Assembly (NCBI RefSeq): GCF_010015445.1 | Contig: NC_053114.1 | Coordinates: forward strand, 30,484,079 to 30,548,078 | DNA length: 64,000 nt | Direction of reading: 5' to 3' | Source: Perca fluviatilis | Taxonomy: Eukaryota > Chordata > Actinopteri > Perciformes > Percidae | Shown here: piece after piece, positions 25,472 to 54,739 of the stretch | Numbering within the stretch: the stretch's first letter is position 1 | How the letters are laid out: each line of letters starts with the position of its first letter | The notes under the pieces: generated by a model | Told to the model about the DNA's origin: nothing | Seen by the model: the letters and a program-made list of their open reading frames with translations, nothing else | Databases searched by the model: none | Made by a program: the position numbers and the translations under genes

Positions 25472-26339
25472 AGCATGGATGCGCCCCCGCTCAGAGGGAG
25501 GGTATTGAACAACCAGCAGCATATGTTCCACTAGTCAGAGAGCATTCATTCAAGGACAGACAGAGAGAGAGGAGAGGAGGAGGGGGCTGTGGAGGCGAGA
25601 GATGGAGATACGCGAAAGGCAAAAGAGCAAGGGAGGGATGGGTGGAGGTGGAAAGAGATAAATAAGGATGAGAGACAGGAGGGAGGGAGCTGATTGGAGG
25701 AGAAGAAGGAGGGTGGGACAGAGATCTCCGCCTCACCACTGGAACCGAACACACTGGCTCTGTGAGCTGATGTTGACATGGTGGTGAAGAGAGAGTCCAC
25801 ACCTTGGTCTTTTGCTGTTGAGTAAAAACCTCAAAGCACAAAGGTCGGGTAGCATTTTTGCAATACAATACAAAAATAAACAGTGAATTATTTACTTGGT
25901 TTAAACTGAGAAGGAAATTCCTGTTTTTCATTATTGTTTGTGTCAATTGGTGTAGTCATTCCTAGGAAACTTCCAAGGAAATGGTTAGGAAAGTACGCAC
26001 CCAGACAAAAAAGGGTTACCCTGCAGGTTTTTGATTTCATTACAGATGGTCCATTCGAGGAACAAATTCAAACAAATTCCTTTAGTGTTCGCTTGATAGC
26101 AGCTGTGTCTCTAGAGGCCAAATTGCTCTTTTTGTATAAATCCAACCTGGCTGATCAATCCCACAATGACAGCTTACTAAATAATCAGGAACAGCTTCCT
26201 GTTTACACGCTCCAGCACTCCCATCACAAGAAAACTTATATTATATAAATATTGAGCTGCAATGAGCATTTGTCACCAACAGTTTATTGCAGTATGAGTA
26301 TAGTACAGTACAGTACATTTTATAAGTCTATTGTAAAGG

Positions 26340-26720
26340 TAAAGTTCAACATTTGGGGATATACACTCAGCCATAGTGTTTCTTGACAAACAACAGTTTA
26401 TCATCAACCTGGTACTACTGTGGATGTCTCTCCTGGTTGCCTGGCAACTTCACTGTGACGACAATGAAGTCACTGCGGCCAGCTGTTGTTTGTAAAGTTG
26501 AAGCACAAAACTCCCTCTCATCTTTTTGTATGGATTAAACACATGATATGACATGTAAATGAGTGTTCTGGCAGGCGGATTTTGTTTAACTTTGGACAGA
26601 GTGTAGTTGTTTCCCCCTGTTTCCAGTCTTAATGCTAAGCTAAGCTAGAAGCCTCTTGACTCCAGCTCCATTCCTAAAGAAGTATTTTACTGCAGGAGAG
26701 AGGGTCTTTTCATAACACTG
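26340..26720 (-). repeat. Fish interspersed repeat (GCTAAGCTAAGC type), minus orientation
   Basis: Contains CCCCCTGTTTCCAGTCTTAA then TGCTAAGCTAAGCTAG, the reverse complement of a phrase very common in percomorph genomes. Ends and class were not resolved. Confidence 0.5.
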
Positions 26721-27433
26721 GAGTCTTTGCAGTAAAAAAAAAAGAAGACTGTAGTTCAAGGGCCAGCAGCAAACCTCCAAGTGATTTACACATTCTACCA
26801 ACACATTATACGTTACACATTATATGATACGTTGGTTGAATATCGGCAAAGTATTCCTTTAATGCATGGATGTGAGAGTGGTATGGTATCAATCCTCTCA
26901 AAAGAGCAAAAAAAAAAAAAAAGAGTGTTTTCCAAATTGTTAAACTATTTGTTTAATAAAATACTCACATGCCATATGTACGTTGAAAGAGATTTTGGTC
27001 ACCGGAGAGGAAAGAGGCCTAAGTCTACCCCAGGGAGGAGTTGCTTTACGGTTTATGATTACAGCGAATAAAAAAATACATTTCAATGTCCATAATGACA
27101 TGTGAGTTTTGTGTTCATACTGTTGCATTTGTTTTTCCAGATCTGATAAATTCAATCAGTGATTATAAACCCTTTCAAGAACAAAATGTTGAAAGTTAAA
27201 CCTTCATGCAGCTTCAGACTTGGTTGGTAGTTTATATGAGAGGGGAGAGAAGAGAAGAGATCAAACAAGAGAAACACCACATTTTAGGTTGATAAAAGTC
27301 AGTGAAGTTTCTGTTATCTGCTCTCTCTTCAGTTTGTTTGCTCAGTTTTTCTCTCCTTTTCCGTTACCTCTTCTCCCTCTGTCCAATTCCACTACATTAG
27401 ACATTAGGCAGCAGTCTAGAGTGTGCTAGTTTT

Positions 27434-27436
<3 letters not shown>

Positions 27437-27479
<43 letters not shown>

Positions 27480-27507
27480 AACACACACACACACACACAC
27501 ACACACA
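27437..27507. repeat. (CT)n-(CA)n compound microsatellite
   Basis: About 19 CT units then about 14 CA units. Confidence 0.95.
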
Positions 27508-27718
27508 AGGCAAGTCTGGGAGTTGTTCCCTCTGTTTTGGCCTCAGCAGAAAGCAGTTTATATTTATAGACTCTGCTGTAAATACAGAAGGGTTATATTT
27601 GGTCACTATTGGCTTAATGCCTCTTTTTTTTTTTGTAAGCATAGGATACTGTTTACTTTGGGCCTTTGTAAACAAAAAAAAGAATAACAGAGCCATTTCT
27701 GTCGCCAAGATTCTTTCT

Positions 27719-27836
<118 letters not shown>

Positions 27837-28434
27837 CTAAATGTGTTTAGTTGTGATCCTAATGCTCACCCTGTATCTAAGAATGAGAAAACACCAATTG
27901 GGAGGTTTTTACATAACAACACTTTAATCTGAAGGTACTTGTTAACTTACAAGAACATATGTTATTCACCATATAATAATAACAACAATTACCCTGTATA
28001 ACAAGCTGGTTTGATGGCAGGTCGCAGTGTGATAACAAGTGGTGTTGTGGTTGAGGTAAATTGATGTCTCCTCTCACGTTTTCTTCCAAAATGCTGTAAC
28101 TGGATGCTTCTCAGAATTAGAACAAACAAGGGAGCCTCATTCACCTTACTTTACTTAGCAACAACCATTTGCTAATTAGCACAAAACTAAAAGTACAACT
28201 GAGGCTGATGGGAATGTCACTTTATTCACCTATTTGGTTGTAAATACATGTTTAAAAACAGTGTGACCGGGATAGGACACAGGATGGGGAATGCAGTACA
28301 TTTATACAGTGTGCAGAACGAGTCAGTTTACTTCTCTAGCACATGCTCAGTCGGTGCGCTTGTAGTGCAGACAGTCCACAGCCACACAGATCCGGAAACC
28401 ATGAATTGGCCTTTAGATGAAAAGCTAAAGTTAT

Positions 28435-28590
28435 TACAATTCATCCTGAGGGGAACATAAATGTCTGAACCAAATTTCATGGCAATGCATCCAATAGTTG
28501 TTGAGACATTTAGTTAAAACCACAAATGTAAACCTCATGGGTGAAGTCAGCGGATCACCCAAGTCAGTAGGACTTTGACTTTAATCAGAG
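28435..28590 (+). repeat. Fish interspersed repeat fragment
   Basis: Contains CCAAATTTCATGGCAATGCA and a GTTGAGACATTT block followed by an AACCTCATGG block. This is a phrase set I recall from a dispersed fish repeat. Boundaries are approximate. Confidence 0.5.
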
Positions 28591-28636
28591 CACACCATTA
28601 TACTTCAGAGGCTGGGAAATATCATGAACACCTCTG

Positions 28637-29083
28637 CAGTGGTGGAATGTAACTAAGTACATTTACAAATTTGAGGTACTTGTACTTGACTTGATTCTTT
28701 TCTTTTCATGCCACTTTCTACTTCCACTCCGCTACATTTCAGAGGGAAATATTGTACTTTTGAACGCCACTACATTACACAGCTTTACAAATTAAGATTT
28801 TTGCAAAACACATGTAGTTTATAAAATACATTGTTTTATTATAAATTAAACTACCCAACAAGAATAGGCCTACAAGTAGGCCTACAGCTGAATGATTAGC
28901 TGATTAAACACTTTTCCAGTTTCTAAAATTTTACTTTCCTGATGATACTAACATACTTTTACTTAAGTACTTTGACTTAACACGTAACATTTTCAATGCA
29001 GGACTTTTACTTGTGACAGAGTATACAGTGTGGTATTAGTACTTTGACTTAAGTAAACGATCTAAATACTTCTTCCACCACTG
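28637..29083. mobile_element. hAT-type MITE with 8-bp target-site duplication
   Basis: A 447-bp non-coding element with terminal inverted repeats starting CAGTGGTGGAA at the left and ending TTCCACCACTG at the right. It is flanked on both sides by CACCTCTG (28629-28636 and 29084-29091), an 8-bp direct repeat as made by hAT transposases. No transposase is inside, so it is non-autonomous. Similar CAGTGGTGGAA-ended elements are abundant in fish. The intact TSD argues for a fairly recent insertion. Confidence 0.88.
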
Positions 29084-29509
29084 CACCTCTGACAAATACT
29101 ACAGTATAACCATGTAACACCTTTCCAGAGGTAAATGTGTAGAACCATGAAAGAGTAACTCCGCCTCAGAGGGCTTCTTTGCCTCGGGTTTAGTTTGCTG
29201 AAGTGGTTTTGTGGTCACATGGGATCCATTTAGTTGCCACCCATTGCGGCCACCTCTGGACACCACAAGGGTTTAAATCAAATCCACTTGGTCCAGCTGG
29301 GTTACACAATTCGGTGCATAGTTTGATGACTTTGGCAGGAAAAAAAAGCCTCAGAAAGTTTAGATAAGATAGAGAGAGTGTTAGACAAAATAGAGTAGAC
29401 AGTCTGTTGAATGAGGAAAGAGGCCTGAGTCTATCCCAGGGAGGAGGCCTCGAAAGGGGGTTTGACTGTTTGCCTCCCTGCTGCTGGAGGGACCACGCCC
29501 AGACCTCCT

Positions 29510-29510
<1 letters not shown>

Positions 29511-29549
<39 letters not shown>
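29511..29549. repeat. (CA)n microsatellite
   Basis: About 19 CA units. Confidence 0.95.
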
Positions 29550-29552
<3 letters not shown>

Positions 29553-30766
29553 GGAAGCTGATTTGTCGGGCAGTCAACAGGGTTTCCTGTGGTTGAGGCA
29601 AGACTAGTGACTCAGATTGCTTGTGTTCTCAACTCTTCTGTCTCACCCTTTTCTCTTCTTTAAATTCATCTCCTCTCTTTTCTCCACTCTCATCCTGTTT
29701 TCTGTAGTTTTCTCTATTCTTAGTCTTCCACCTCTCCATCACTCCTCTGGTGTGTTTCCTCTTGTTCGTTTTCCTCTTCTCAATGTTTACTTCTCCTCTC
29801 TACTTTACACTTCTTCATTTCCGTCTTCCACTTTGTTTTCCCCCCTCTTCCTCTCTTTTTAAGCTTCCGTCCTTTGCTTCCTCTTCACCACAGAAAGCAT
29901 TACTCCTCCTGTTATTATTATGTTGAAGGGGCAACTGGACTCGAGTATGTGTGTTGCGTGCCCCACCCGTGTCACCCCTCCTCATGCACACACCCACACC
30001 CACTCTACCCACCACAGTTACTGACCTAAAACCACACACACACGCTCTGTGTTTTCTTCTGCTGCGTCTGGACTGAGAGGAAAGACAGGGAGTGGACGCT
30101 TTGGTCACATCCACTTAGAAAGCTCTAATAATCACTGAGCTGTTCAATTCCTCGTCCCTCTAACCCTTCAAATCTTCAGCATGAAGATTAAACTTTTCGT
30201 AAGTCACCCTCAGCAAAGAATCAACAGCCCCTTTCACTCATGCACTGACTGTGAATACACTGGCAGTTTTAAACGTCACGTGTGAAAACAACACATCGCT
30301 CTGGCAACCTGCCTATATGCAGCATAACTGTAACTCTTCCTCAGCAACTCAATGTGAATTTAATGCAGTCACATTAAATGACAAATTTGGTTTAATTTAG
30401 GGGTATTTCCCATAGATGTGGACATTGTAAGTCTATGGGTCATGCTAACTTTGCAATCCCCATCTCTGTTGAACAAAATCAGTGAAACGAAGCCTCACGC
30501 AACAAAGTACATCTAGGCAAGCGGGGGGGGGGGATTGATAATGATAAGTATGTATCTTCAGTACATGAAAAACATATTGCTTGTAGCAGCCTGTATCTGG
30601 CCCTGTGTAATAAGTGTATCATTAAACTACAGGAGGATAAACCGATGTAACCCTCAGCTCTGTCACGCAAAACACAGTCTCACCATCACTGTATCAACAA
30701 TCTGATTTCCTCTTATTTGTTGAGAAATTCACTCTCACATTTCTTTACTGCTCTGCGTATAGCGCC

Positions 30767-30768
<2 letters not shown>

Positions 30769-30803
<35 letters not shown>

Positions 30804-30804
30804 A
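30769..30804. repeat. (CA)n microsatellite
   Basis: About 17 CA units with one interruption. Confidence 0.94.
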
Positions 30805-31631
30805 GGAATGAGAGCACTTAGGCTGTGGAACTTTCTCTGCATCCTTTTCCTCTGGTGGATTTTACGACTTATCACGGTGCTACAGGAAATCAGTCAGCCT
30901 GACTGTAAAGGCTATACATTCCACACACACACACACTTTAAAATACAGGTTGGTATCCATTACAGACAATGCACATTCTTCTGTGTATGAAAAAAGTAGA
31001 AACTCAAGTTGCCTCACTTTGTTTTTGACATGTCACAAACGGCTCTTGGTATCAGTTTACAGAAGTGTATAAATCTGCTGTACTGATGCCCTATTTCAGC
31101 CGATATTTGATAGCAGCATCACTGTTTCTCTAGTTAAAACATTCCTTTAAAAGGATTAAGCCGCTGGACACACACAGCTTTTAAGATCTTTGTCCTTTTA
31201 TTGTCAAAAGATAAGAGGTGATAACAGGCTTGAGGATCAACCATTAATCCACTTCTCAGTTTATGTTTGAAGTGTCTCATTTCTGTGTTTGTTTGGTGAG
31301 TGCTCATGCGTACTGTTCATTTTCTGTAACAGTGAGACAGGTAAGATGCCCTGAGATGATTGACTTTAAAAGTCTTTACTACCTATTATGTCAATAGGAT
31401 TATTTCGAGACACACAAAAAGACAAATTCAGTTTAAACTGGCAATTTAAATGATGTATTCCTAATCTCTTCAATATGCCTCGTCCTAATCCCCATTTTTT
31501 CGACCTACTGCATCTTTTAGACAAACATTCCTAACGGGTAATTCACTAATCAGTTTGTTCAGAGAAATTTGATTCCTTCGCTCCTTTCATCATGTCTTTC
31601 CTATCCTCTTAAATCCTCCCCTCTAATCCTC

Positions 31632-31687
31632 CTCTTCTCTTCTCTTCTCTTCTCTTCTCTTCTCTTCTCTTCTCTTCTCTTCTCTTC
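31632..31687. repeat. (TCTCT)n pentanucleotide microsatellite
   Basis: About 11 five-base units of CTTCT type. It lies about 130 bp beyond the FAM120B stop codon, so it is probably in the 3' UTR, where the RNA would carry an AGAAG purine run. Confidence 0.93.
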
Positions 31688-31818
31688 GTCTGGGGTAGAG
31701 TCATGTTCCTGGTGCAGGAGGTTGCGACCATCTGAGAGGACAGGATGAAACGTGACTATAGAGCAGATAAGAACAGAAGAAACATTAGAGAAGAGGAACA
31801 TCTTGTTCCACACTGGTG

Positions 31819-47613
<15,795 letters not shown>

Positions 47614-50183
47614 TTCTACAGAGAAGAAACAGAGAGACAGGAAATTAATTGGAAACGTGTAAGGTTATATTAGCAATATGCTAAATTATGCCCTGTTCGT
47701 AACATCTTATATTGTAAGTATTAAAAAAGGTTTCACATCGCTGCAGGACGATGAACACTATGTGACAGCTTGCCAGGTTATTCGGTTGTTGTCGGTGTTT
47801 AACGTTAGTGAGAATAGACCTGAATGCTAACAGATAGCTTTGCTTCTAGCCACTAAACTCATTTATTGCGACTGTCGCGTTTCCTGTCCTTACAAACCAA
47901 CTCGTCATATACTAAGTTATGTCTGTAAATGCTTTCACCCCATAGTATTCCTTCACATAGCAAAGACTTACTTTAAAATTGTGGTGTACATGAGCAGTTT
48001 ATATCCGTGTAATGTTTACTTGATGTAAATTCAAATGACTTCCTATTATCTACGCGTGGCGTCATCACGCTGCAAAACAAAGCATACGTGCTCGGCGCAC
48101 GGAGACAGCAACGCAGTAGTAGCCACAGTGTTATCTGTGTGATTAATCCAAATATATGAATATAAAAGACTATGCATGCCTAAAAATAAAATGCATCCCT
48201 TAAACACAGTTTGGACAAATAACTTAGATCATCATTGTGATGATGTTGTAATGAAAACAAAATAAACATCTTAATGTGTTTTTTGTGGGCTCAGTCCTCT
48301 CATAATAACTCCCCAGGCTAGGATCAGAGAGGGGCTAATTGCTCTCCAAGCTCTCCTGGAGAATGGGGGCTCTTTTCTAAAGTCACAAGCTATTAGGTCT
48401 ACCTTCTCAACACAAAGCACCCCCGTCTCTTCCACTCCATTGTCCGGTTGGAACACGAATAAAGAAAGGGACATATGCTGAATGTCAGTCCAGCTGTCAG
48501 CATCTGTCGTTCCACAGCCAGATGCTCTGTGGACTGGGAGGACAATCCACCCCTCCCAGTCAACTGATCTTAAAGAGGGAGGAGCTATGTTGTAAATATG
48601 CCCAAAATGATTGCACTGGAGAGTTATGACCAATGGACTCATGAAGAACACATAGGCATTTTGGTTTTAGATATAACTCGGTCAATGGTTTGTGCCTTGG
48701 TTCCAAAAAGACTTGAGAGTCTAAATGTTAGGATCACCTCAGCCTTGAGGAGGCTTTTAGGAAACAGGGCTCGAGACATGTGCAGATGTTGAATAACCAG
48801 CTGCTTTACCTCGTCTTCTCTTGGCAATTGTGTCTTAAAGTTATAGGTTCAAAAACTGTTATGCTGCATAGCTTCAGGTAATTTCTCAGGTTTAGGTCCA
48901 TGTTGATAGCCTGATAATCAGACCAAATTGCTATTTTTATTTGCGAGTAAACAAGACACAATGATGTACAAAGCACAACATCAACATAACATTCAAAAAA
49001 GTGTATTAAACAAAATGGGGCACTGGGAGAACAGAACAGATGACTAGCTTAATAACATATACAAGCATATAGTGTTATATATATACTACAGTTGGAAGTA
49101 GTCCTGTAAAGTTGATGTGAGTTTTTTCTAGAGTGGAGTGACCTGTCAACAGATTAAGTGCTTAAAGGATAATTTATCTTTACATATTTATTGTTCTTAT
49201 CCACCATTAATACTATTAATAATGGTTTTGTATGGGATGAAGTGCAGAATGTCACCCAGCAGTGAGATAGTTGGACAAAAGGGAGCTGCTGAGGCAAAAG
49301 ATCTGGCATAGAAGAAATTATTAAACTGGTGTACAGAGCCAGAAGGCATGACAATATGCATAAATTGCAAGTGGACAGTGAGAAAATATTAATCTGGGTT
49401 TCCCATTCACTTCAGTTTGTTAATTGTTTTATTAGCTTTATATGGGAACTTGTTTTGGAATTGAAAGTCATAGTAAGTTAGGTTGTTGCATATATTGTGC
49501 CAATTTATGCTGACTGGGCAATTTTCCCCTTATTTGAATCGCTGAAAAGATGTGGGTGGCAAGAAGTCTGGAATCAGGATGATGTTTTGTATGTCAAAAT
49601 AAAAATGTGCTTTTATTATCTTTTAAAGTTGATACCTTACAGTCTATGATATAGTATGTGTCCCATCAAACTCACACACTGACTTGATCAGGACCAGGCT
49701 CAAAGTTATTGTCCCAGAGAAAAAATAGTTTTCACCACCTGCAGGTGTTCACACATGAAAAACACACACACAATGCCCACAATGTACCTGGATGTGCACA
49801 CACATATACACATGCTCTATTCATGCCCCTGTGTATCTCCTCTATATGTGAACACAAAAGACCAAAGGTGGGAAGGGGTTTACATAATCCTGCATCCCAT
49901 TTTCAGCAGTCAGTGTTTGGGTCTGTGCCCATTCATGTTGGATCTTTTGAACTTCTTCCTCATCCTACACTGACTCTTCCTTCTCCTCTTCCATCTCCTC
50001 CCCTTTTGAGTCTCTGCCCCCTGTTGCCTCCCCCCTCCTCCCCCCACTCCTGACCAAAGCTTGACTCAGGAGAAACAGAGGCAGATGTTCCAGGAGCACA
50101 CGACTGCCCTCAGCCCTACCCCCCAACCCCTCCCATTTGTACTGGATCAGTAGTTAACCCCCGGAAAGAATTGTCCATACAAG

Positions 50184-50189
<6 letters not shown>

Positions 50190-50269
<80 letters not shown>
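50190..50269. repeat. (CA)n microsatellite
   Basis: About 40 CA units. Confidence 0.96.
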
Positions 50270-50273
<4 letters not shown>

Positions 50274-51256
50274 AAGAACACCGCTGCACAAATCTGCACT
50301 GGCTCAACAGTTGTCCAATTGAATGAACAGCACACCAAGTGCTGTCCAAATCCCCTCAGTGCCCCTGATAGTAGCCACCCTGAGGTCATGCCTGGTGTCA
50401 GCGTCCAGGGCCCAGGGACTCTCTGGGCAGCTGGCTTGGCTAATCCTGCTGTTGGAGGCCACTGGTTCTCAAACTAAAGGCCAAGGACCCCCAGGGGGCC
50501 ACAGGGCAGGGATCTCGGGGAGCATGGAGTGTGTGATTTGTTCAAAACTGAATTTTTTTTGTTTGTTTGTTTGCTTGTTTTAAGTCCATTAAACATAAAA
50601 TGGCATGGTGTAGCAAGACTTTAAATGTGACAACAATGAAGTGGGCATTTAAAAGCCAGGTCATCATCATTACAAATATGATTCATCACAAAAGACAAAA
50701 CTGCAAATCCTCACATTAGAGAGGCATGTAATGTTTGGCAATTTTGCTTGCAAATTGACATGATCAATTAATCAATGATCAAAATACTTGATTAATTGAC
50801 AAATTGTTTCAGCTTTACTCAACAGGAACAAGCAGATGTGTGAAACATGCAGAATATGAGATGAAAAAAATATTTGTATCTAACGTTGAAGCTTTTGAAG
50901 TTGACATTTAAGAGGAATGTTGACACATGTTTTTTCACTAAATTGACTGTCTATCTTTTATATATCTTACACTTTGTCATATAGCCTACTGTAACACAGG
51001 TATACTACAAGTTTGTGTCACACACTGAGGCTAACAGGTGGTGTAAGTTGTTACATTCCTGACTGGGATGGTAGGTGGGCAGCCTCAGGTCTTTGTGGCT
51101 CAGATGGGGAGGGAACATGTGAGTCTCGAGTTTCTGACATCACAGTGTTGTTGTTGCTGGGGGAGTCTTATCCATTATGTCAGCGGCCCCGCCACACGAC
51201 TCTTCCTTTATCATTATAATCAGCACTGGAATGATGCTCATCGCATCAGCATCTGT

Positions 51257-51271
51257 CTATCTGTCTATCTG

Positions 51272-51328
<57 letters not shown>
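51257..51328. repeat. (CTAT)n microsatellite at edge of inverted-repeat arm 1
   Basis: About 18 units, the first ones CTGT variants. The complementary (GATA)n flanks arm 2. Confidence 0.96.
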
Positions 51329-51722
51329 GTAATATGATGGAACAAATACACAATGAATGCAATGAATCAGACTAATGAAATAACATAGCAGCACAGGCAT
51401 TTAAAACACATGTCTAATTGAATACTGGTCTCTATTCAGCCGTCTTTAAACCCTTTCAGCCCGGCACAAATTAAATATCTCAGTCAGCACAACGGCTAAT
51501 TAAAAACCAGTATTCTGTCTTGCTGGTGGGAACCCAGGCAGCATGGTCGGAGTTACATTTGTTCTGGCTCAAATTGAATGATCCAGAGTCCCTAGTGAAC
51601 TTTGATTTCTATAACTGACCAGACGGGCTGCCATGCTATGTGCAACAGTGTGTGGGTGTGTGTTCACGTATGTGTGTGTGTGTGGGTAGTTGGTGTGATG
51701 GCAATATTGTGGAGGTTCCCAC
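51329..51722 (+). repeat. Large inverted repeat, arm 1
   Basis: From GTAATATGATGGAAC to GTGGAGGTTCCCA. The reverse complement occurs at 53580-53960. I count about three mismatches over the first ~330 bp. Near the inner end the arms differ by a short TG-tract indel. Confidence 0.95.
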
Positions 51723-51751
51723 ACAGCCATCCATCCATTTCTTGGCACGCA

Positions 51752-51815
<64 letters not shown>
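51752..51815. repeat. (CA)n microsatellite
   Basis: About 31 CA units, in the spacer of the inverted repeat. Confidence 0.95.
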
Positions 51816-51817
<2 letters not shown>

Positions 51818-52415
51818 CCATATGGCCACCTCATACCCCTTGCATGCCTCCACTGTGATCTGGCCCACAGACCCATCAAGCAAAGCAGCTTCACCTACAA
51901 AGGCATTTGGCCTGTAAATCAGAAGATGGAGAGAGAAATAAAGAAGGTATAGACAGAGAAAGGACTGGTAGATGGGAGAAGAGTGAGGAGGAAGAAGAAG
52001 GGGATATAACATGAGAAATTACCTAAGAGACTTTATAGAGGGATAGAGATGAGGGAAGCCATTTGGTAGTTAGTTGTGGTGTTTGGTGAGCAGATGGCTG
52101 GGGCTCGAGGAGGGGCGTGTCTTGTCCTCGCGACCCTTCACAAATCACACGGTTTCTCCCCCGAGGGGCTCGCGACTCGCCGTTCAATAAGAATCAATGG
52201 GAATTACTTCGCAAGAGAAAGGGATGAATGGGCGGCGGGGCGCGAGACCTCTTCCTTTGTTGTCCCCCTGCGTGTCACAGAGCTCCTGGTCACACACACA
52301 CATAACAGGCGGCGCGCGGGCGCGCCCACATACACGCAGTTACACATACACACATAGACAATAGGAAAGCACTTCAGTTAAACAATCGACCTCAAGTTAA
52401 ACAATTTTTTAACCT

Positions 52416-52433
52416 CACACACGCGCGTGCACG

Positions 52434-52467
<34 letters not shown>
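52416..52467. repeat. (CA)n/(CG)n alternating tract
   Basis: Alternating CA and CG dinucleotides, a strong Z-DNA-type composition; a second short CG-rich stretch lies at 52305-52330. Confidence 0.9.
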
Positions 52468-53098
52468 GGGATCAGATGGGAGGAGTTTCAACTTTCTTCT
52501 GTTTCCTTAAGACACAATTAGAGAATCTACTGCCATAAATTGTGTTTTAGGGGAAAATGTCGCCTTGATGCTGATGAACGAGGGAGGTCACTCTCCATCT
52601 CACCATGCCTTTCAGTCATGCTTTGCTGGCGTAATCGGAAAATGTGTGCCACGTCATGGTGATGAATGACTGATAGTATATTGGCCTAATACAGAGAGGG
52701 AGAGAAAGAGCACCGGGGACCTCTGAAAGTCGGGATGAGTGTAAATAAAAGGCTTCAAGAGAGGGATTTTACGCCACGCCACATAGGAGCATTGTATGCT
52801 ATTGAGAAGGGGGCTGAAATCAACTGGTTAAATGAAATGAGCAGCTCGGAGCAGCGTCCTATAGCTAAACACACATACGGGTATCTGGAAAAACTATGGC
52901 AGGCAAAGATAATAGTGTTAAAGTTTAAGGTTAAAGGCCCTTCAATCAGCCTCAAGGGGTGTAAAGAGCACATCATGGACACCAACCACATTAGACATAG
53001 GCTTCTCATTTATGTATGACCCAGAGGGAGTTATAGCCAGCAGGGTCTTCAAACGTATGCAATTAAAGGACACCACCAGCTCTGCACAATGCATCAGC

Positions 53099-53100
<2 letters not shown>

Positions 53101-53159
<59 letters not shown>
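53101..53159. repeat. (TG)n microsatellite
   Basis: About 29 TG units. Confidence 0.96.
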
Positions 53160-53160
<1 letters not shown>

Positions 53161-53470
53161 GACATACTAGACTGAAATGTCCATAGTGATAAGATGAGAT
53201 TGAGGGCCTTGTTTGGGGACAGCAGCAAACCAAAACAGTGATGCTGTGCAGAGAGCAGCTTCAATTAGAGTTGTTACAGTAATTAAGGCCCCCTCCCTCT
53301 GTGTGTGTCCTTGTAAACAATAAAAGTGGTGTACTCTGCAGTATAATTCTCACTGCCTGCCCAACACATTAATAAAGAAATCATTCAGATAGGAGGCCTC
53401 TCTGGATCTTTGTTACACTGTTTTGTGATTGTGAAGAGGTTCAGTTGATTGACAGATGTAGAAGCTAACT

Positions 53471-53572
<102 letters not shown>

Positions 53573-53579
53573 CATTGTT

Positions 53580-53960
53580 GTGGGATCCTCCACAATTTTG
53601 CCATCACACACACACATACGTGAACACACACCCACACACTGTTGCACATAGCATGGCAGCCCGTCTGGTCAGTTATAGAAATCAAAGTTCACTAGGAACT
53701 CTGGATCATTCAATTTGAGCCAGAACAAATGTAACTCCGACCATGCTGCCTGGGTTCCCACCAGCAAGACAGAATACTGGTTTTTAATTAGCCGTTGTGC
53801 TGACTGAGATATTTAATTTGTGCCGGGCTGAAAGGGTTTAAAGACGGCTGAATAGAGACCAGTATTCAATTAGACATGTGTTTTAAATGCCTGTGCGGCT
53901 ATGTTATTTCATTAGTCTGATTCATTGCATTCATTGTGTATTTCTTCCATCATATTATGT
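53580..53960 (-). repeat. Large inverted repeat, arm 2
   Basis: Reverse complement of arm 1, flanked on both sides by (GATA)n arrays. Near identity implies a recent event. Confidence 0.95.
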
Positions 53961-53994
53961 AGATAGATAGATAGATATATAGATAGATAGATAA

Positions 53995-54079
<85 letters not shown>
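53961..54079. repeat. (GATA)n microsatellite and LINE-like tail
   Basis: About 28 imperfect units, followed by GTACTTTATTAATCCCCAGA and a GAAATTTCAG block, the tail of a frequent teleost repeat. The GATA run is probably that element's terminal repeat. Confidence 0.9.
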
Positions 54080-54181
54080 GTACTTTATTAATCCCCAGAG
54101 AGAAATTTCAGTGTCACAGTATATTCAGTGGTGGTTTATAAATAACTTTGTGTCATAGAAATTCCACCTTTTGCTTAGATG

Positions 54182-54212
<31 letters not shown>

Positions 54213-54227
54213 AATAATAATAATAAT
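54182..54227. repeat. (ATT)n-(AAT)n inverted trinucleotide tract
   Basis: About nine ATT units turn directly into about five AAT units, making a self-complementary tract. Confidence 0.95.
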
Positions 54228-54689
54228 GTATAATCTATGATTAATTGCTATATTTCTTGCCTTAAAAATTATAACCTCATAAGGTAATAATAATGACTCA
54301 AAACAGCAGAGCAGTTTGGGGGATTTTCTTATTGTGTTTGTTAGGGTTAATGAAAGATTCATGATTCATGATATAGGACTACATCTTCAGTTACTTCACA
54401 GCCAGAGATAAGCTCATAATAACATCATGCCAACAAGTGTGAATTCTTCCCAACATTTTTTGCGGATACACACAAATACATGTATGCAAATTAGACAGTG
54501 GTTCCATGTGTGGAGTCAGTGTTATGTTCCCATATTAGCCCACATAGAGAAGGCTACATAGGCTTTCAGGGACTTACATTGTAACCTTGAAAGCTGTAGT
54601 CTAAAATCTTTTATCTCTTGATTGTATGCAAGAAAAGGTGATATTTTGTTATCAAGCATATTATTACTGTTTATGCAACTGGCCATGCT

Positions 54690-54739
54690 CTCTCTCACAC
54701 TCTCTCTCTCCCTGTCTCTCTCTCTCTCTCTCTCTCTCT
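54690..54739. repeat. (CT)n microsatellite
   Basis: CT tract with a few interruptions. Confidence 0.9.
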
